From Christensenella sp. UBA941 (GTDB taxonomy: Bacteria > Bacillota > Clostridia > Christensenellales > UBA941): a DNA stretch of 21,844 nucleotides. Position 1 is the stretch's first letter; the number at the start of each line of letters is the position of its first letter. Below the pieces are notes generated by a model that saw only the letters and a program-made list of their open reading frames with translations, had not been told where the DNA came from and did no database searches. The position numbers were made by a program, and so were the translations under genes. Location of the stretch: positions 1-21,844 of the forward strand of contig DBDD01000268.1 of assembly GCA_002293365.1 (NCBI GenBank). Reading direction: 5' to 3'. Positions 14,066 through 21,844 of the stretch are shown here, piece after piece.

Positions 14066-16795
14066 ATGAAAAGGATATTAAGCTCGCTTGTGTCCGCGAT
14101 AATTTTTACGGCGGTCATATTATCGGCGGGTTCAGCGCCGGCGAAAGCCGCGGTAGATTATTCACAAGTAAAGGTTAAGCTATCGATCGGCACGGTTACG
14201 AGCGTCGGCGTCGGCGTTAACGGCAGCTATTTTATTTTAGAAAACAGCGCGGTATTGCCGGGCTCGGGCGTCGTTGTATCCGTCGCGCCGGGACAAGCCG
14301 CCGTCTCGGTTTCGGATACGATGGGCAATCTGCTTTATTCCGGCCCCAAAGCGACGATAATTCGCAGCGATATGCAAAACAACGGTTCCGGCGTTTTACG
14401 CCTCGTTAACGCTGAACACGGTACGCGCAACTACCTCGGCCATATGACGTTTTCATACAACAACGGTGCAGTCATGGCAATAAATACTGTTCCAATGCAG
14501 CAATATCTATACGGCGTCGTCGGGCACGAGATGAACAACACCTGGCCGATCGAAGCTTTAAAGGCGCAGGCTGTCGCCGCGAGGGGCTATGCGGCGCGCA
14601 TGATGACCGGCGCCGCGTACGACTTAGTCGATACCGCTTCCGACCAAGTTTATAAGGGCTACAATCCCGAGAATACAAACGTCATAAAGGCCGTCGAGGA
14701 TACGGCCTGGGAAGTGCTGTCGTATAACGGACAGCTCGTTGTAACGTATTACGCCGCATCAAACGGCGGTCAGACGGATCTATCCCAAAACGCGTGGAAC
14801 GAGGCGTATCCTTATTTCGCTATCGCGGACGATCCTTACGATTTGCAAAATCCCGAAAGCTTGCATCAGGACGTGCTGTTTCCTAAAAATACTCAAATGA
14901 CGCCTTTAAACGGTATACTCGACAGCTATTTAAAGAATAAAATAGGCCCGATTCTTCAACAGCAGGGTTATTCGCCGTTTTCCAACCAAATTCGTATTCT
15001 CGGCATACAATCGCTGGAGGGGCATACCCCCAAGCACGCTTCGCCCAGCAAGAATTGGACGCAGGCGCGTATAAACTTATTAGTCGGCGCGCAGCAGGCG
15101 TCCATAAGCCAGGACTCGTTTTTCGGCCAGCAAATGATATCCTCCGGAGTTGAAACGCAAATACCCGTTGAGTTCAATTTTGCGCTGTCAGAATTAAAGG
15201 ACGCGAATTATCCGTATCAGCTATTTACAAATAGCTCGCTGCGCATGTTCCGCATCTACGATAACGGCGATTCCTTCGTGCTTTCAAACGTGCGCTACGG
15301 CCACGGCGTTGGCATGAGCCAGCGCGGCGCGCAGCAGATGGCGAACTCCGGCATGAGCTACCGCAACATACTCTCGTTCTATTACGTAAATACGCAGATT
15401 ACCAAGCTATCCGGCTCCATTATTGCCGCGCCGACGGCCGCTCCGCAGACGATAGGCTCATCCGGCGCGTCGATGGGCGTCGTAACGGCGAGTACGCTGA
15501 ATTTGCGCAGCGAGCCGAATACAAAAGCAAAGGTGCTCGCAAAGCTCAAGCGCAACGACCAGCTTACCATAACGGCCGATACGGGGACGTGGTACGCCGT
15601 GAATTACAACGGTACGAGCGGCTATGTTTCAAAGGACTATGTGCGCGTCGTACAGTCGGTATCAACAGGCCAGGATCTGCTGCAACAGCCTGTTACAACG
15701 CCGCCCGTCGCTACCGGCCCGATATACGGTACGGTTACGGGCGACGGCGTAAACGTGCGCAACGGCCCGGGTACGGAGTACGACAGGATTATGGTCGTAA
15801 ATAAAAACCAGAGCGTACAGGTACTTTCGGCCTTTGGCGACTGGTTCCAGATAATGATCAACGGTACGACAGCCTATATTTCCGCGACGTACCTGGCTGT
15901 AAACGATCTTGGACAGATTCCGGGCTACGGTTCTTCGCTCGACGCGAGCGGCGCTGCTATTCAAGCGCCGGCGGCCGCGCCCGCGCCTACGCTCGACCCT
16001 TCCAAGATATTCGGACAGATAAGCGCCGACTCCGCCACGATACTTAAAAAGCCCACTACGGCGGCAAGCAAGCTAAAGGACGTACAAAGAGGCTACGTAA
16101 TCGAGATCGTCGCGCAGAACGACGACTACTATCAGGTACTCGAAGACGGCAAAAAGTATTGGGTTATAAAGACGGCCCTGACGGTACTGGCTCAGGGCGC
16201 GGCGCATCCGAATCCGTCGCAGATATCGGAAACGCACGTGTCGAGCGCTTCCATAGCGGGCGCTTCTACGGCGGGCGCTAGCGCCTCGGCCGTCGCCGGA
16301 AAAAAGGGCAAGGTTGCGAATCTAAACGAATATACATATATTTACGAGAAGGCGGATACCAGCACGACGCGTATCGCGAAGGCTATGAAGGGCGCTGAAT
16401 TCGAAATAGTATCAGAAGAAGGCGAATTCTATCTCGTTACAGGCTCTGTGAGCAAGCTAAGCGGCTATCTTCGCAAAAAGTACGTTTCAATAGAAGGAGA
16501 GGAAACAAAGCCCGAGGCGACGGCAAAGCCTAAGAGCGAGCCGGAGGCGACGAAAAAGCCCAAGGCGTCCTCCACGCCGAAGCCCACGGAAAAGCCGAAA
16601 TCCAGCGCGAAGAAGGGCGATACCGTCAGCGTTTCGCGCGAGAGCGCGCGCGTATACGACGCTATCGGCGCTCCGGGATATTCGACGTTAAGCGAAGGCA
16701 GTAAAATGACGATATTGGGTTCGAGCGGAGATTACTACAAAGTTTCATACAAGGGCGGTCAAGTTGGATATGTTAAGAAGAGCTACGTTAAATAA
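14066..16795 (+). CDS. Secreted SpoIID/LytB-domain protein with five SH3-like repeats
   Basis: SpoIID-type enzymes are peptidoglycan lytic transglycosylases. The 909-residue protein starts with a signal peptide (MKRILSSLVSAIIF...PAKA, cut near residue 30). The SpoIID domain follows (about 120-450), with GVVGHEMNNTWPIEALKAQA including the likely catalytic Glu155, and RYGHGVGMSQRGAQ near His413. Then come SH3-like repeats at about 470-530, 555-612, 650-705, 748-810 and 851-909; the first two keep the NLRSEPN/NVRNGPG signature, the others are degenerate. A Lys/Pro/Thr-rich linker (811-848) precedes the last repeat. The SH3 units probably bind the cell wall. ATG 14066 follows AGGAGG (14056-14061) closely; TTG at 14048 is a weaker option. 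It is far longer than sporulation SpoIID (about 340 residues), so a vegetative wall-remodelling role is as likely as sporulation. Confidence 0.9.
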   Translation: MKRILSSLVSAIIFTAVILSAGSAPAKAAVDYSQVKVKLSIGTVTSVGVGVNGSYFILENSAVLPGSGVVVSVAPGQAAVSVSDTMGNLLYSGPKATIIRSDMQNNGSGVLRLVNAEHGTRNYLGHMTFSYNNGAVMAINTVPMQQYLYGVVGHEMNNTWPIEALKAQAVAARGYAARMMTGAAYDLVDTASDQVYKGYNPENTNVIKAVEDTAWEVLSYNGQLVVTYYAASNGGQTDLSQNAWNEAYPYFAIADDPYDLQNPESLHQDVLFPKNTQMTPLNGILDSYLKNKIGPILQQQGYSPFSNQIRILGIQSLEGHTPKHASPSKNWTQARINLLVGAQQASISQDSFFGQQMISSGVETQIPVEFNFALSELKDANYPYQLFTNSSLRMFRIYDNGDSFVLSNVRYGHGVGMSQRGAQQMANSGMSYRNILSFYYVNTQITKLSGSIIAAPTAAPQTIGSSGASMGVVTASTLNLRSEPNTKAKVLAKLKRNDQLTITADTGTWYAVNYNGTSGYVSKDYVRVVQSVSTGQDLLQQPVTTPPVATGPIYGTVTGDGVNVRNGPGTEYDRIMVVNKNQSVQVLSAFGDWFQIMINGTTAYISATYLAVNDLGQIPGYGSSLDASGAAIQAPAAAPAPTLDPSKIFGQISADSATILKKPTTAASKLKDVQRGYVIEIVAQNDDYYQVLEDGKKYWVIKTALTVLAQGAAHPNPSQISETHVSSASIAGASTAGASASAVAGKKGKVANLNEYTYIYEKADTSTTRIAKAMKGAEFEIVSEEGEFYLVTGSVSKLSGYLRKKYVSIEGEETKPEATAKPKSEPEATKKPKASSTPKPTEKPKSSAKKGDTVSVSRESARVYDAIGAPGYSTLSEGSKMTILGSSGDYYKVSYKGGQVGYVKKSYVK

Positions 16796-16798
16796 TAA

Positions 16799-16957
16799 CA
16801 AAAGAAGGACGGATTGCCGTTTTAAAACAGCCGGCGCGAGAATCGTCCGCGCGGGCATAATACTAATGGAAATCGCCGGAGCGCATTGCGCGCCGCCGGC
16901 GATATGGGGCCTGTCTTGGAGCGGTAAGGGCTGATAGAAAACATAATCATAAGGCCG
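16799..16957 (+). other. GC-rich structured intergenic segment, possible RNA element
   Basis: This gene-free stretch contains nested inverted repeats: GGACGGATT/AATCGTCC (16807-16850 area, one bulge), GCGCG/CGCGC around a 9-base loop, and ATCGCCGG (16872-16879) with CCGGCGAT (16896-16903) enclosing GCGC-ATT-GCGC. It ends at a strong terminator. I do not match it to a known riboswitch, 6S, SRP, tmRNA or RNase P RNA. It may be a small RNA, an mRNA 3' end, or a degraded palindromic repeat. Confidence 0.3.
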
Positions 16958-16989
16958 GGCGGGGACGATACCCCGCCTTTAATATTTTA
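16958..16989 (+). terminator. Rho-independent terminator after the SpoIID-type gene
   Basis: GGCGGGG (16958-16964) pairs perfectly with CCCCGCC (16971-16977) around ACGATA, followed by TTTAATATTTT. Confidence 0.8.
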
Positions 16990-17013
16990 AGAAATTTGCG
17001 GCAGAAAAAACAA

Positions 17014-17042
17014 GCGACAAAATTCCAAAAATCCGCTATGAT
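17014..17042 (+). promoter_or_regulatory. Promoter of the nucleoside phosphorylase/lipoprotein operon
   Basis: GCGACA (17014-17019, 4 of 6) and TATGAT (17037-17042, 5 of 6) are 17 bases apart, ahead of GGAGG (17068-17072). Confidence 0.5.
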
Positions 17043-17083
17043 ATAAACATAGTTTTTTATTGTCGGCGGAGGTGCGCGTATCC

Positions 17084-18409
17084 ATGCGAATGGTAGATTT
17101 AATTTTAAAAAAGCGCCGCGGAGGCGAAATGAGCCGCCAAGAGCTGAAATGGCTGATAGACGGCTACGTTGCGGGCGAAATCCCCGACTATCAGGTGTCC
17201 GCGTTGTTGATGGCTGTCTGCTTCGCCGGATGTACGGCTAAAGAGACGGCCGATTTGACGATGATCATGGCCGAATCGGGCGATATGCTCGATTTATCGC
17301 CCATTCCGGGCATAAAGGTTGACAAACATTCGACGGGCGGCGTCGCCGATACGACGACGCTTATCGTCGCGCCGATGGTGGCGGCCCTGGGTCTGCCGGT
17401 CGTAAAGATGTCTGGCCGGGGGCTGGGACATTCCGGCGGCACGCTCGACAAGCTTGAATCCATCCCGGGCGTGGATACTTCTGTAAGCACGGAGAGGTTT
17501 TTAGAGCTCGCGCGGTCAAACGGCATTGCCGTCGTCGGCCAAAGCGCGGAGCTCGTGCCCGCCGATAAGCTTATATACGCGCTGCGCGACGTTACGGGTA
17601 CCGTCGAGAGCATTCCGCTAATCGCGTCGAGCGTCATGTCCAAGAAGATCGCCGCGGGCTGTGACGCCATAGTCTTGGACGTTAAGTGCGGCTCCGGCGC
17701 GTTTATGTCAAACGAAGCCGACGCTCGGGAGTTGGCGGAGGCCATGGTGGAAATCGGCTCCGCCGTCGGGCGGGATACCGTCGCCGTTATTTCGGACATG
17801 AACCAGCCGCTAGGAAGGGCAATCGGCAACGCCCTCGAAGTTGAAGAGGCAGTGGACGCATTATCGGGCCGGATATCGCCGGACGATCCGTTGATGCGCG
17901 TGAGCATGGTTTTGGCGACAAAGATGGTTCAGCTCGGCTGGCCGGGCAGCAGCCAAGAAGCCGTGACGGCGAAGCTACAAAGCGCGATCTGGAACGGCTC
18001 CGCGCTCATGAAGCTGAAAACGCTTATCGATTCATTGGGCGGCGACGGCGAGGGCGTTATAAACGGCTCCGCGCTGCCGAAGGCGAAAAAGATCATACCC
18101 ATAAAGGCGCGAGAGACGGGAATTATATACAAAATGGATTGCGAGGCGCTGGGAAAAGCGGCGCTTTTGCTCGGCGCGGGCCGGGCGACAAAGGCGGACG
18201 TAATCGACCCGGCCGTGGGCATAATGATGAAATGCCGCATAGGCGATTTTCCCGGAAAGGGCGACGTGCTTGCGGAGATGCACGTAAACGACGAGACGAA
18301 CGCGGAAGCGGCGGAGGAGCTTATCCACGGCGCGATCGACCTTAGCAGGAACGCGCCCGAGATTCCAACGCTGATATACGGCGTGGTGGAAAAGGATATA
18401 AGAGGATAA
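17084..18409 (+). CDS. pdp: Pyrimidine-nucleoside phosphorylase
   Basis: This enzyme cleaves uridine, thymidine or deoxyuridine with phosphate to the base and (deoxy)ribose 1-phosphate in pyrimidine salvage. At 441 residues it is close to the usual 430-440 of the thymidine/pyrimidine phosphorylase family. The start MRMVDLILKK matches the Bacillus Pdp N-terminus. KHSTGGVADTTT (Lys81, Ser83) binds phosphate, SGRGLGHSGGTLDKLESI is the family signature, and VTGTVESIPLIASSVMSKKIAAG forms the nucleoside site. ATG 17084 lies 11 bases after GGAGG (17068-17072); GTG 17072 overlaps that site. The next gene begins five bases after the stop. No cytidine deaminase or deoC, its common partners, is nearby. 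Confidence 0.94.
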   Translation: MRMVDLILKKRRGGEMSRQELKWLIDGYVAGEIPDYQVSALLMAVCFAGCTAKETADLTMIMAESGDMLDLSPIPGIKVDKHSTGGVADTTTLIVAPMVAALGLPVVKMSGRGLGHSGGTLDKLESIPGVDTSVSTERFLELARSNGIAVVGQSAELVPADKLIYALRDVTGTVESIPLIASSVMSKKIAAGCDAIVLDVKCGSGAFMSNEADARELAEAMVEIGSAVGRDTVAVISDMNQPLGRAIGNALEVEEAVDALSGRISPDDPLMRVSMVLATKMVQLGWPGSSQEAVTAKLQSAIWNGSALMKLKTLIDSLGGDGEGVINGSALPKAKKIIPIKARETGIIYKMDCEALGKAALLLGAGRATKADVIDPAVGIMMKCRIGDFPGKGDVLAEMHVNDETNAEAAEELIHGAIDLSRNAPEIPTLIYGVVEKDIRG

Positions 18410-18414
18410 ACAGC

Positions 18415-19350
18415 ATGAAAAAAACCGTTTATATTTTCGCGTTATTGGCCTGTTTGGCCTTATTCGCGCTCATGGGCTGCGAGAGATTGCCGGAAGAACC
18501 CGAGCCGACGCCGACGCCGCGAGCGTCTACGTCCGAACAGCGGGATTATTATTCCGATTCGGCGGAAGCCACGCCCGAGCCGGAGCCGGATGAATCCGAA
18601 GCGCCGGAGGGCGAAGAAGACGTCGAAACGAGCGAGGAGAGCGAAGAGGAAGAGGATGATTCGGAATCGACGTTTTCTTATACGCGCAGGACGCGCGAGG
18701 AGATAGAGGCGGAGCTGAACGCCGGCGTCGCTAAAGACGAAACGGACGCGCGCCTCGGAAGCGACTTAGTAAGGCCTTATCGCATGCTGCCGCCCGCGGG
18801 GGGCTGGCGCGGGGCGTATGGCGGCGTTGTAAGGCGGGAGGAGCCTGTGGAGGTTGCGCCGGAGATACCGGTGGTACAGGATCCAGTTCCTAACATAGCT
18901 GTTAAAGTGAACAATGAACAACCAATCATAGATGCTGCTTATAAGGAGGGCGGCATAACAATGCTTTCACTTGAGAAAGTGATGAAAGCAATATCATCCG
19001 AAAGCGTTGTAGAAAAAGACGGAATAATTAGATTCATATCAATATATGGTGAAATCTACTACTTAGATTTACTAACGGGAACAATAAATCATGGCTTAGA
19101 AAGATACAATCTAAGCACATTACCAACGCAAGTAGGCGATGAACTTTATGTTCCTATTGATATGTTTACAATATTTCCTGGTGCAAAGGTATATCCAGAG
19201 GGGAATATAGTTAGAATCGAGATCACCACGCCATTTCTTGCAATAGAAATAATTCCTGAACCCGCGCCTGCGCCACCGGAACTGCCGCAAGACAATACCG
19301 GCGATGGCGCAGACGCAGGCGAGCCCGTCGAGGGCGGCGGCGAGGGTTAG
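18415..19350 (+). CDS. Acidic lipoprotein with a copper-amine-oxidase-N-like domain, mosaic composition
   Basis: The 311-residue protein begins with a lipoprotein signal peptide (MKKTVYIFALLACLALFALM) and a lipobox ending at Cys22 (LMGC), so it should be anchored on the outer face of the membrane. Residues 23-85 are a Pro/Thr/Glu/Asp-rich, probably disordered stalk. From about 160 to 285 a folded domain resembles the CuAO-N1 (stalk) domains of clostridial surface proteins (ITMLSLEKVMKAI, VPIDMFTIFPGAKVYPEGN). The tail is again Pro/Ala/Gly-rich. Base composition changes sharply: about 60% G+C in 18601-18660, but 27% in 19021-19080. The folded domain therefore looks imported. It follows pdp by five bases and is convergent with the noc-like gene. 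The function is unknown. Confidence 0.8.
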   Translation: MKKTVYIFALLACLALFALMGCERLPEEPEPTPTPRASTSEQRDYYSDSAEATPEPEPDESEAPEGEEDVETSEESEEEEDDSESTFSYTRRTREEIEAELNAGVAKDETDARLGSDLVRPYRMLPPAGGWRGAYGGVVRREEPVEVAPEIPVVQDPVPNIAVKVNNEQPIIDAAYKEGGITMLSLEKVMKAISSESVVEKDGIIRFISIYGEIYYLDLLTGTINHGLERYNLSTLPTQVGDELYVPIDMFTIFPGAKVYPEGNIVRIEITTPFLAIEIIPEPAPAPPELPQDNTGDGADAGEPVEGGGEG

Positions 19351-19407
19351 CGTATACGCGGCGTTAGCGCCCGACACTAATTCCTAATTCCTATTTTCTA
19401 ACTACTA

Positions 19408-20232
19408 TTATATCTTCGGAATCAATACGTTGATCCGAACCTCCGTATCGTCCTCATCGAGCAGGAATTCCGCGTTCAGCCCCGCATCGCGTAGCTGGCG
19501 CACGGCGTTTTTCATCGTATTGACAAAAAGCCGGTAGTCCTTGAAAAGATGGATTATCTTCGCCTTTTTGGGCGGCTCGGCTTCAAGACCTTGGCCGGAG
19601 GCGAATTTGCGAATATACGCCTCGGTATCCTTTACGGAGAAGCAGCGCTTCTTGATGATATCGATCGTTTCAAGCTGCGCCTGTTCGTCCGTTAGCTTCA
19701 ACAGCGCGCGGGCGTGCCGCTCCGTTAGGCGCGCTTCGAACATCGCGGCCTTGACTGTTGGCGAAAGCTTTAAAATACGCAGCTTGTTCGCGACGGTGGA
19801 CTGATTCTTGCCTATACGCCGCGCCAGCTCATCCTGGGTTAGCGAATAGCCGCTTAAAAGGCATTGCAACCCTTCGGCTTCTTCCAAAAAGTGTAAGTTT
19901 TCACGCTGGAGGTTTTCGACTACAGCCATGAACGCCGAGTCCTCTTCAAACGCAGGCTGTACTATGGCGTCGATTTCCTTCCAGCCGCAGCGCTTGCAGG
20001 CGCGCAGCCGCCGTTCGCCCGCGATAAGCTCGTAATGATCGCTCATGCGGCGCACGACGATCGGCTGAATAAGGCCGTATTCGCGGATCGACTCCGCAAG
20101 CTCATTCAAGCTTTCATCGGAAAAATGCTTGCGCGGCTGCGCGGGATTCGGCTTGATCCGCTCGATCGGCAGGCGCTGTAGCTTTAGCTCCGCTTTCTGC
20201 CCAATATAGGGGGCTTGTACATGGCCGAACAC
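19408..20232 (-). CDS. noc: Noc/ParB-type nucleoid-occlusion or chromosome-partition protein
   Basis: ParB-family CTPases bind a palindromic site and slide along DNA; Noc variants link chromosome position to division. The 274-residue protein has the ParB N-domain with GERRLRA (72-78) for CTP binding, ENLQRENL (106-113), and a helix-turn-helix (LTQDELARRIGKNQSTVANK, 131-150). The C-terminal DYRLFVNTMKNAVRQLRDAG and RINVLIPKI look closer to Noc than to Spo0J. The start is GTG at 20232, with GGAGG seven bases upstream on the minus strand. No parA partner adjoins it, which also favours Noc. No full parS or Noc-binding palindrome was found by eye in the window. It is divergent from the methyltransferase. 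Confidence 0.85.
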   Translation of the reverse strand: MFGHVQAPYIGQKAELKLQRLPIERIKPNPAQPRKHFSDESLNELAESIREYGLIQPIVVRRMSDHYELIAGERRLRACKRCGWKEIDAIVQPAFEEDSAFMAVVENLQRENLHFLEEAEGLQCLLSGYSLTQDELARRIGKNQSTVANKLRILKLSPTVKAAMFEARLTERHARALLKLTDEQAQLETIDIIKKRCFSVKDTEAYIRKFASGQGLEAEPPKKAKIIHLFKDYRLFVNTMKNAVRQLRDAGLNAEFLLDEDDTEVRINVLIPKI

Positions 20233-20346
20233 GTTCTATCCTCCCGTTTTCATTTTTGTTGACGAATATCCATTTCTTGATTGGGGCAATATTTCCCTTT
20301 CGCTATGACAAGACTTGTGTATATTCGGCAAATGTAGAAGAAATAT

Positions 20347-20375
20347 ATTATAAATAGCGCTATATATGCTATAAT
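20347..20375. promoter_or_regulatory. Divergent noc/methyltransferase promoter region with a central palindrome
   Basis: A minus-strand TATAAT (plus 20347-20352) could serve the noc-like gene. A plus-strand extended -10, TGCTATAAT (20367-20375), could serve the methyltransferase. Between them is the perfect 10-base palindrome ATAGCGCTAT (20354-20363). Neither -10 has a good -35. Confidence 0.4.
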
Positions 20376-20408
20376 AATAATAAAAAATACGAAGGAATGG
20401 AATGAGAA

Positions 20409-21149
20409 ATTAAAGATATATACGAGAAATTCGCGTACGATTACGACGAATTCGGCCCGATAAACGAATATCTCGGCGACGAAGCGGCCTTTTTTGCAAA
20501 GCTTTTTGAAGAATGCGGCGTTAATACCGTTTTAGACTGCGCGTGCGGTACGGGGCAGCATCTTTTTATGCTATCAGAGATGGGCTTGGAGGTATGCGGC
20601 TCCGATTATTCTTCTTCAATGCTGGACGTAGCGAGAAAAAATCTTGAGCGGCGCTGCAAAGATATACCGCTTTTCCAATGCGATTACCGCAATTTAGAGC
20701 AAAGATTCGACGCGAAGTTCGACGCAGTAGTATGCCTGACGACGGCGTTGCCGCACATGCATACGGACGAAGACCTATTGCTTGCGCTGCGCTCTATGAA
20801 AAATAGGCTAAATAAAGGCGGTACATTGGTTTTAACGCAAGGAACGACACATTATACGCTCTCGTTGCCTTCCATTGAGGTCGTCGTTAACCGCGAGGAT
20901 TTTTCGCGCGTCTTCGTGAAGGAGCAAGACGAGCGCTTCCAAACGATACACGTTCTCGATTTGTTTCATTCTAAAACGCGCATGGAAAGCGCGCGGTACG
21001 ATATCGTCTATCGGATTCTATTGGACGACGACTACAGGCGGCTGCTTTCGGAGGCCGGATATAAGGACATACGAGTTTTCGGCAGCTACGATATGGCTGC
21101 GTATGACGAAAAGAGCACGCGTTTGATAGTTGTAGCTAATAACGAATAA
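20409..21149 (+). CDS. Class I SAM-dependent methyltransferase with an aberrant start region
   Basis: The body is a complete small-molecule-type methyltransferase: IYEKFAYDYDEF near the N-terminus, SAM motif I LDCACGTGQ (Asp43 onward), an acidic GSDYS after beta 2, DAVVCLTTALPH for motif IV, and GGTLVLTQGT. The start is the problem. ATG at 20397 is in frame but is followed after one codon by TGA (20403-20405). ATG at 20402, five bases after AAGGA, is out of frame and reads Met-Arg-Asn-stop. The first usable in-frame codon is ATT at 20409, a rare start; the next ATG (20568) would remove motif I. Deleting one A from the AAA tract at 20407-20409 would restore ATG 20402. The gene is either initiated at ATT or recently damaged. 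The substrate is unknown. Confidence 0.7.
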   Translation: MKDIYEKFAYDYDEFGPINEYLGDEAAFFAKLFEECGVNTVLDCACGTGQHLFMLSEMGLEVCGSDYSSSMLDVARKNLERRCKDIPLFQCDYRNLEQRFDAKFDAVVCLTTALPHMHTDEDLLLALRSMKNRLNKGGTLVLTQGTTHYTLSLPSIEVVVNREDFSRVFVKEQDERFQTIHVLDLFHSKTRMESARYDIVYRILLDDDYRRLLSEAGYKDIRVFGSYDMAAYDEKSTRLIVVANNE

Positions 21150-21172
21150 GGCGCTAGTTTCATAGGGAATAA

Positions 21173-21201
21173 TTGCGTTAACACAAAGAGTAGGCTATAA
21201 T
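21173..21201 (+). promoter_or_regulatory. Promoter of the LiaF-like gene
   Basis: TATAAT (21196-21201) is a perfect -10; TTGCGT (21173-21178) is a weak -35 at 17 bases. AAAGGA (21243-21248) precedes the ATG at 21258. Confidence 0.5.
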
Positions 21202-21257
21202 AGCGGCAGACGGAAATGCGGCTGTAAAAGTTATCAGTAATTGAAAGGACATATAAG

Positions 21258-21803
21258 ATGAGCAAAGTATTGATACCGGTTCTAATAATAATATTCGGCG
21301 TACTTATGTTGCTTCGCAATCTATTTGGCTGGAATATTTCGTTCTTCCGGGTGCTTATCGGAGTCATAATTGTGGCGGTCGGCATATCGCTCCTTACGGG
21401 CGGGGCGCGCTGGTTCAGTACCGGCTTTGGCAGGCAAAGCGACTCCGGGGCCCAATACCAAGGCGCGCCCGTTGGCTCCGACCAAGAGATCGTTTTCAGC
21501 CAAAGGCATTTCACCGCTACGGGCAGCGCGAAGTTTTCCTACATCTTTTCGAGCGGTACAGTCGATTTGACGGCATTGCCGCCCGGGCCGCAAACGATAC
21601 AGATCGACGCGATATTCTCCGGCGTAACGGTTTACGTCCGCCCCGGACAGGATGTTAAGCTGCGAGGCAGCGCGGCATTCGGCAGCTTCCGCACGCCCGG
21701 CGGCGACGGCGTGTATTTCGGGAATATTGGCCGGGGCGAGGGCGAGGCAACGCTTGAGGGTACGGCCGTATTCGGCGGGATAGAGGTTGTGGAGAGAGGG
21801 TAA
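21258..21803 (+). CDS. LiaF-like membrane protein (cell-wall stress response family)
   Basis: The 181-residue protein has two N-terminal transmembrane helices (about 4-23 and 30-49) separated by a short turn (FGWNISFF), a Gly/Ser/Gln linker, then a beta-strand-rich C-terminal domain. Repeated patterns such as GTVDLTAL, FSGVTVYVRPGQDVKLRG and AVFGGIEVVER are typical of the LiaF/DUF2154 C-terminal domain. In Bacilli, LiaF restrains the LiaRS two-component system that senses cell-envelope antibiotics. No kinase or regulator gene lies within the window, so membership in that pathway is a family-level guess. It has its own promoter. Bases 21804-21844 after it hold nothing I can identify. Confidence 0.8.
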   Translation: MSKVLIPVLIIIFGVLMLLRNLFGWNISFFRVLIGVIIVAVGISLLTGGARWFSTGFGRQSDSGAQYQGAPVGSDQEIVFSQRHFTATGSAKFSYIFSSGTVDLTALPPGPQTIQIDAIFSGVTVYVRPGQDVKLRGSAAFGSFRTPGGDGVYFGNIGRGEGEATLEGTAVFGGIEVVERG

Positions 21804-21844
21804 AGACTTTTATAGTTTTCAGCAACGCATTCCCGGCAAAGCCG

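Noticed and set aside
17191..17907. 238-codon minus-strand frame antisense to pdp
   Set aside because: Pdp motifs cover the whole stretch in the other strand; this is a shadow frame rich in Ser/Pro/Ala.
1..21844. CRISPR arrays, tRNA or rRNA genes, insertion sequences
   Set aside because: No regularly spaced repeats, no CCA-ended cloverleaf or rRNA-like stretch, and no transposase or integrase motifs were seen on either strand.

Overview
The window looks like a chromosomal segment from the replication-origin neighbourhood of a low-oxygen Gram-positive bacterium, most likely a Clostridia-type Firmicute. Reasons: dnaA, dnaN, recF and a Noc/ParB-type protein lie within 18 kb; there is a two-subunit [4Fe-4S] class I fumarase and a clostridial-type 2[4Fe-4S] ferredoxin; a secreted SpoIID/SH3 cell-wall protein, a lipoprotein and a LiaF-like membrane protein indicate a monoderm envelope. 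Most housekeeping genes are moderately GC-rich (62% G+C in bases 4621-4680). I cannot name the genus from sequence alone.

Layout, left to right. Bases 1-25 may hold the first codons of a minus-strand gene leaving the window. Bases 223-2248 carry an RloA/RloB (AbiL-type) anti-phage pair; the RloB half is broken by a 14-base tandem duplication. dnaA follows (2492-3805), with DnaA-box-like sites upstream, one of them inside its promoter. Next come a small ferredoxin, its terminator and the two fumarase subunits (4203-5581). An AT-rich insert (about 5.6-7.1 kb) carries a second defence-type cassette: an AvcD-like P-loop/dCMP deaminase fusion overlapping a small zinc-ribbon gene, closed by a terminator. 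Then comes a glutamate-5-kinase-like amino-acid kinase and a translationally coupled GH13-like/alpha-glucan phosphorylase pair (7248-11390). A palindromic hairpin separates these from recF and dnaN on the minus strand.

Bases 13733-14065 contain no convincing gene. They hold several DnaA-box-like 9-mers on one strand and an AT-rich stretch, and are my best candidate for oriC. To the right, on the plus strand, are a secreted SpoIID-domain protein with five SH3-like repeats, pyrimidine-nucleoside phosphorylase, and a mosaic lipoprotein. A noc/parB-like gene on the minus strand is divergent from a SAM methyltransferase whose start region is damaged or unusual. The window ends with a LiaF-like membrane protein.

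How the parts fit: the usual dnaA-dnaN-recF order is broken. dnaA is about 7.7 kb from recF and on the opposite strand, and the gap is filled with metabolic genes and one defence cassette. The two defence modules, one on each side of dnaA, are the most interesting content: one is an AAA ATPase with a TOPRIM-like partner, apparently off; the other is a nucleotide-depletion deaminase with an uncharacterised zinc-ribbon partner.
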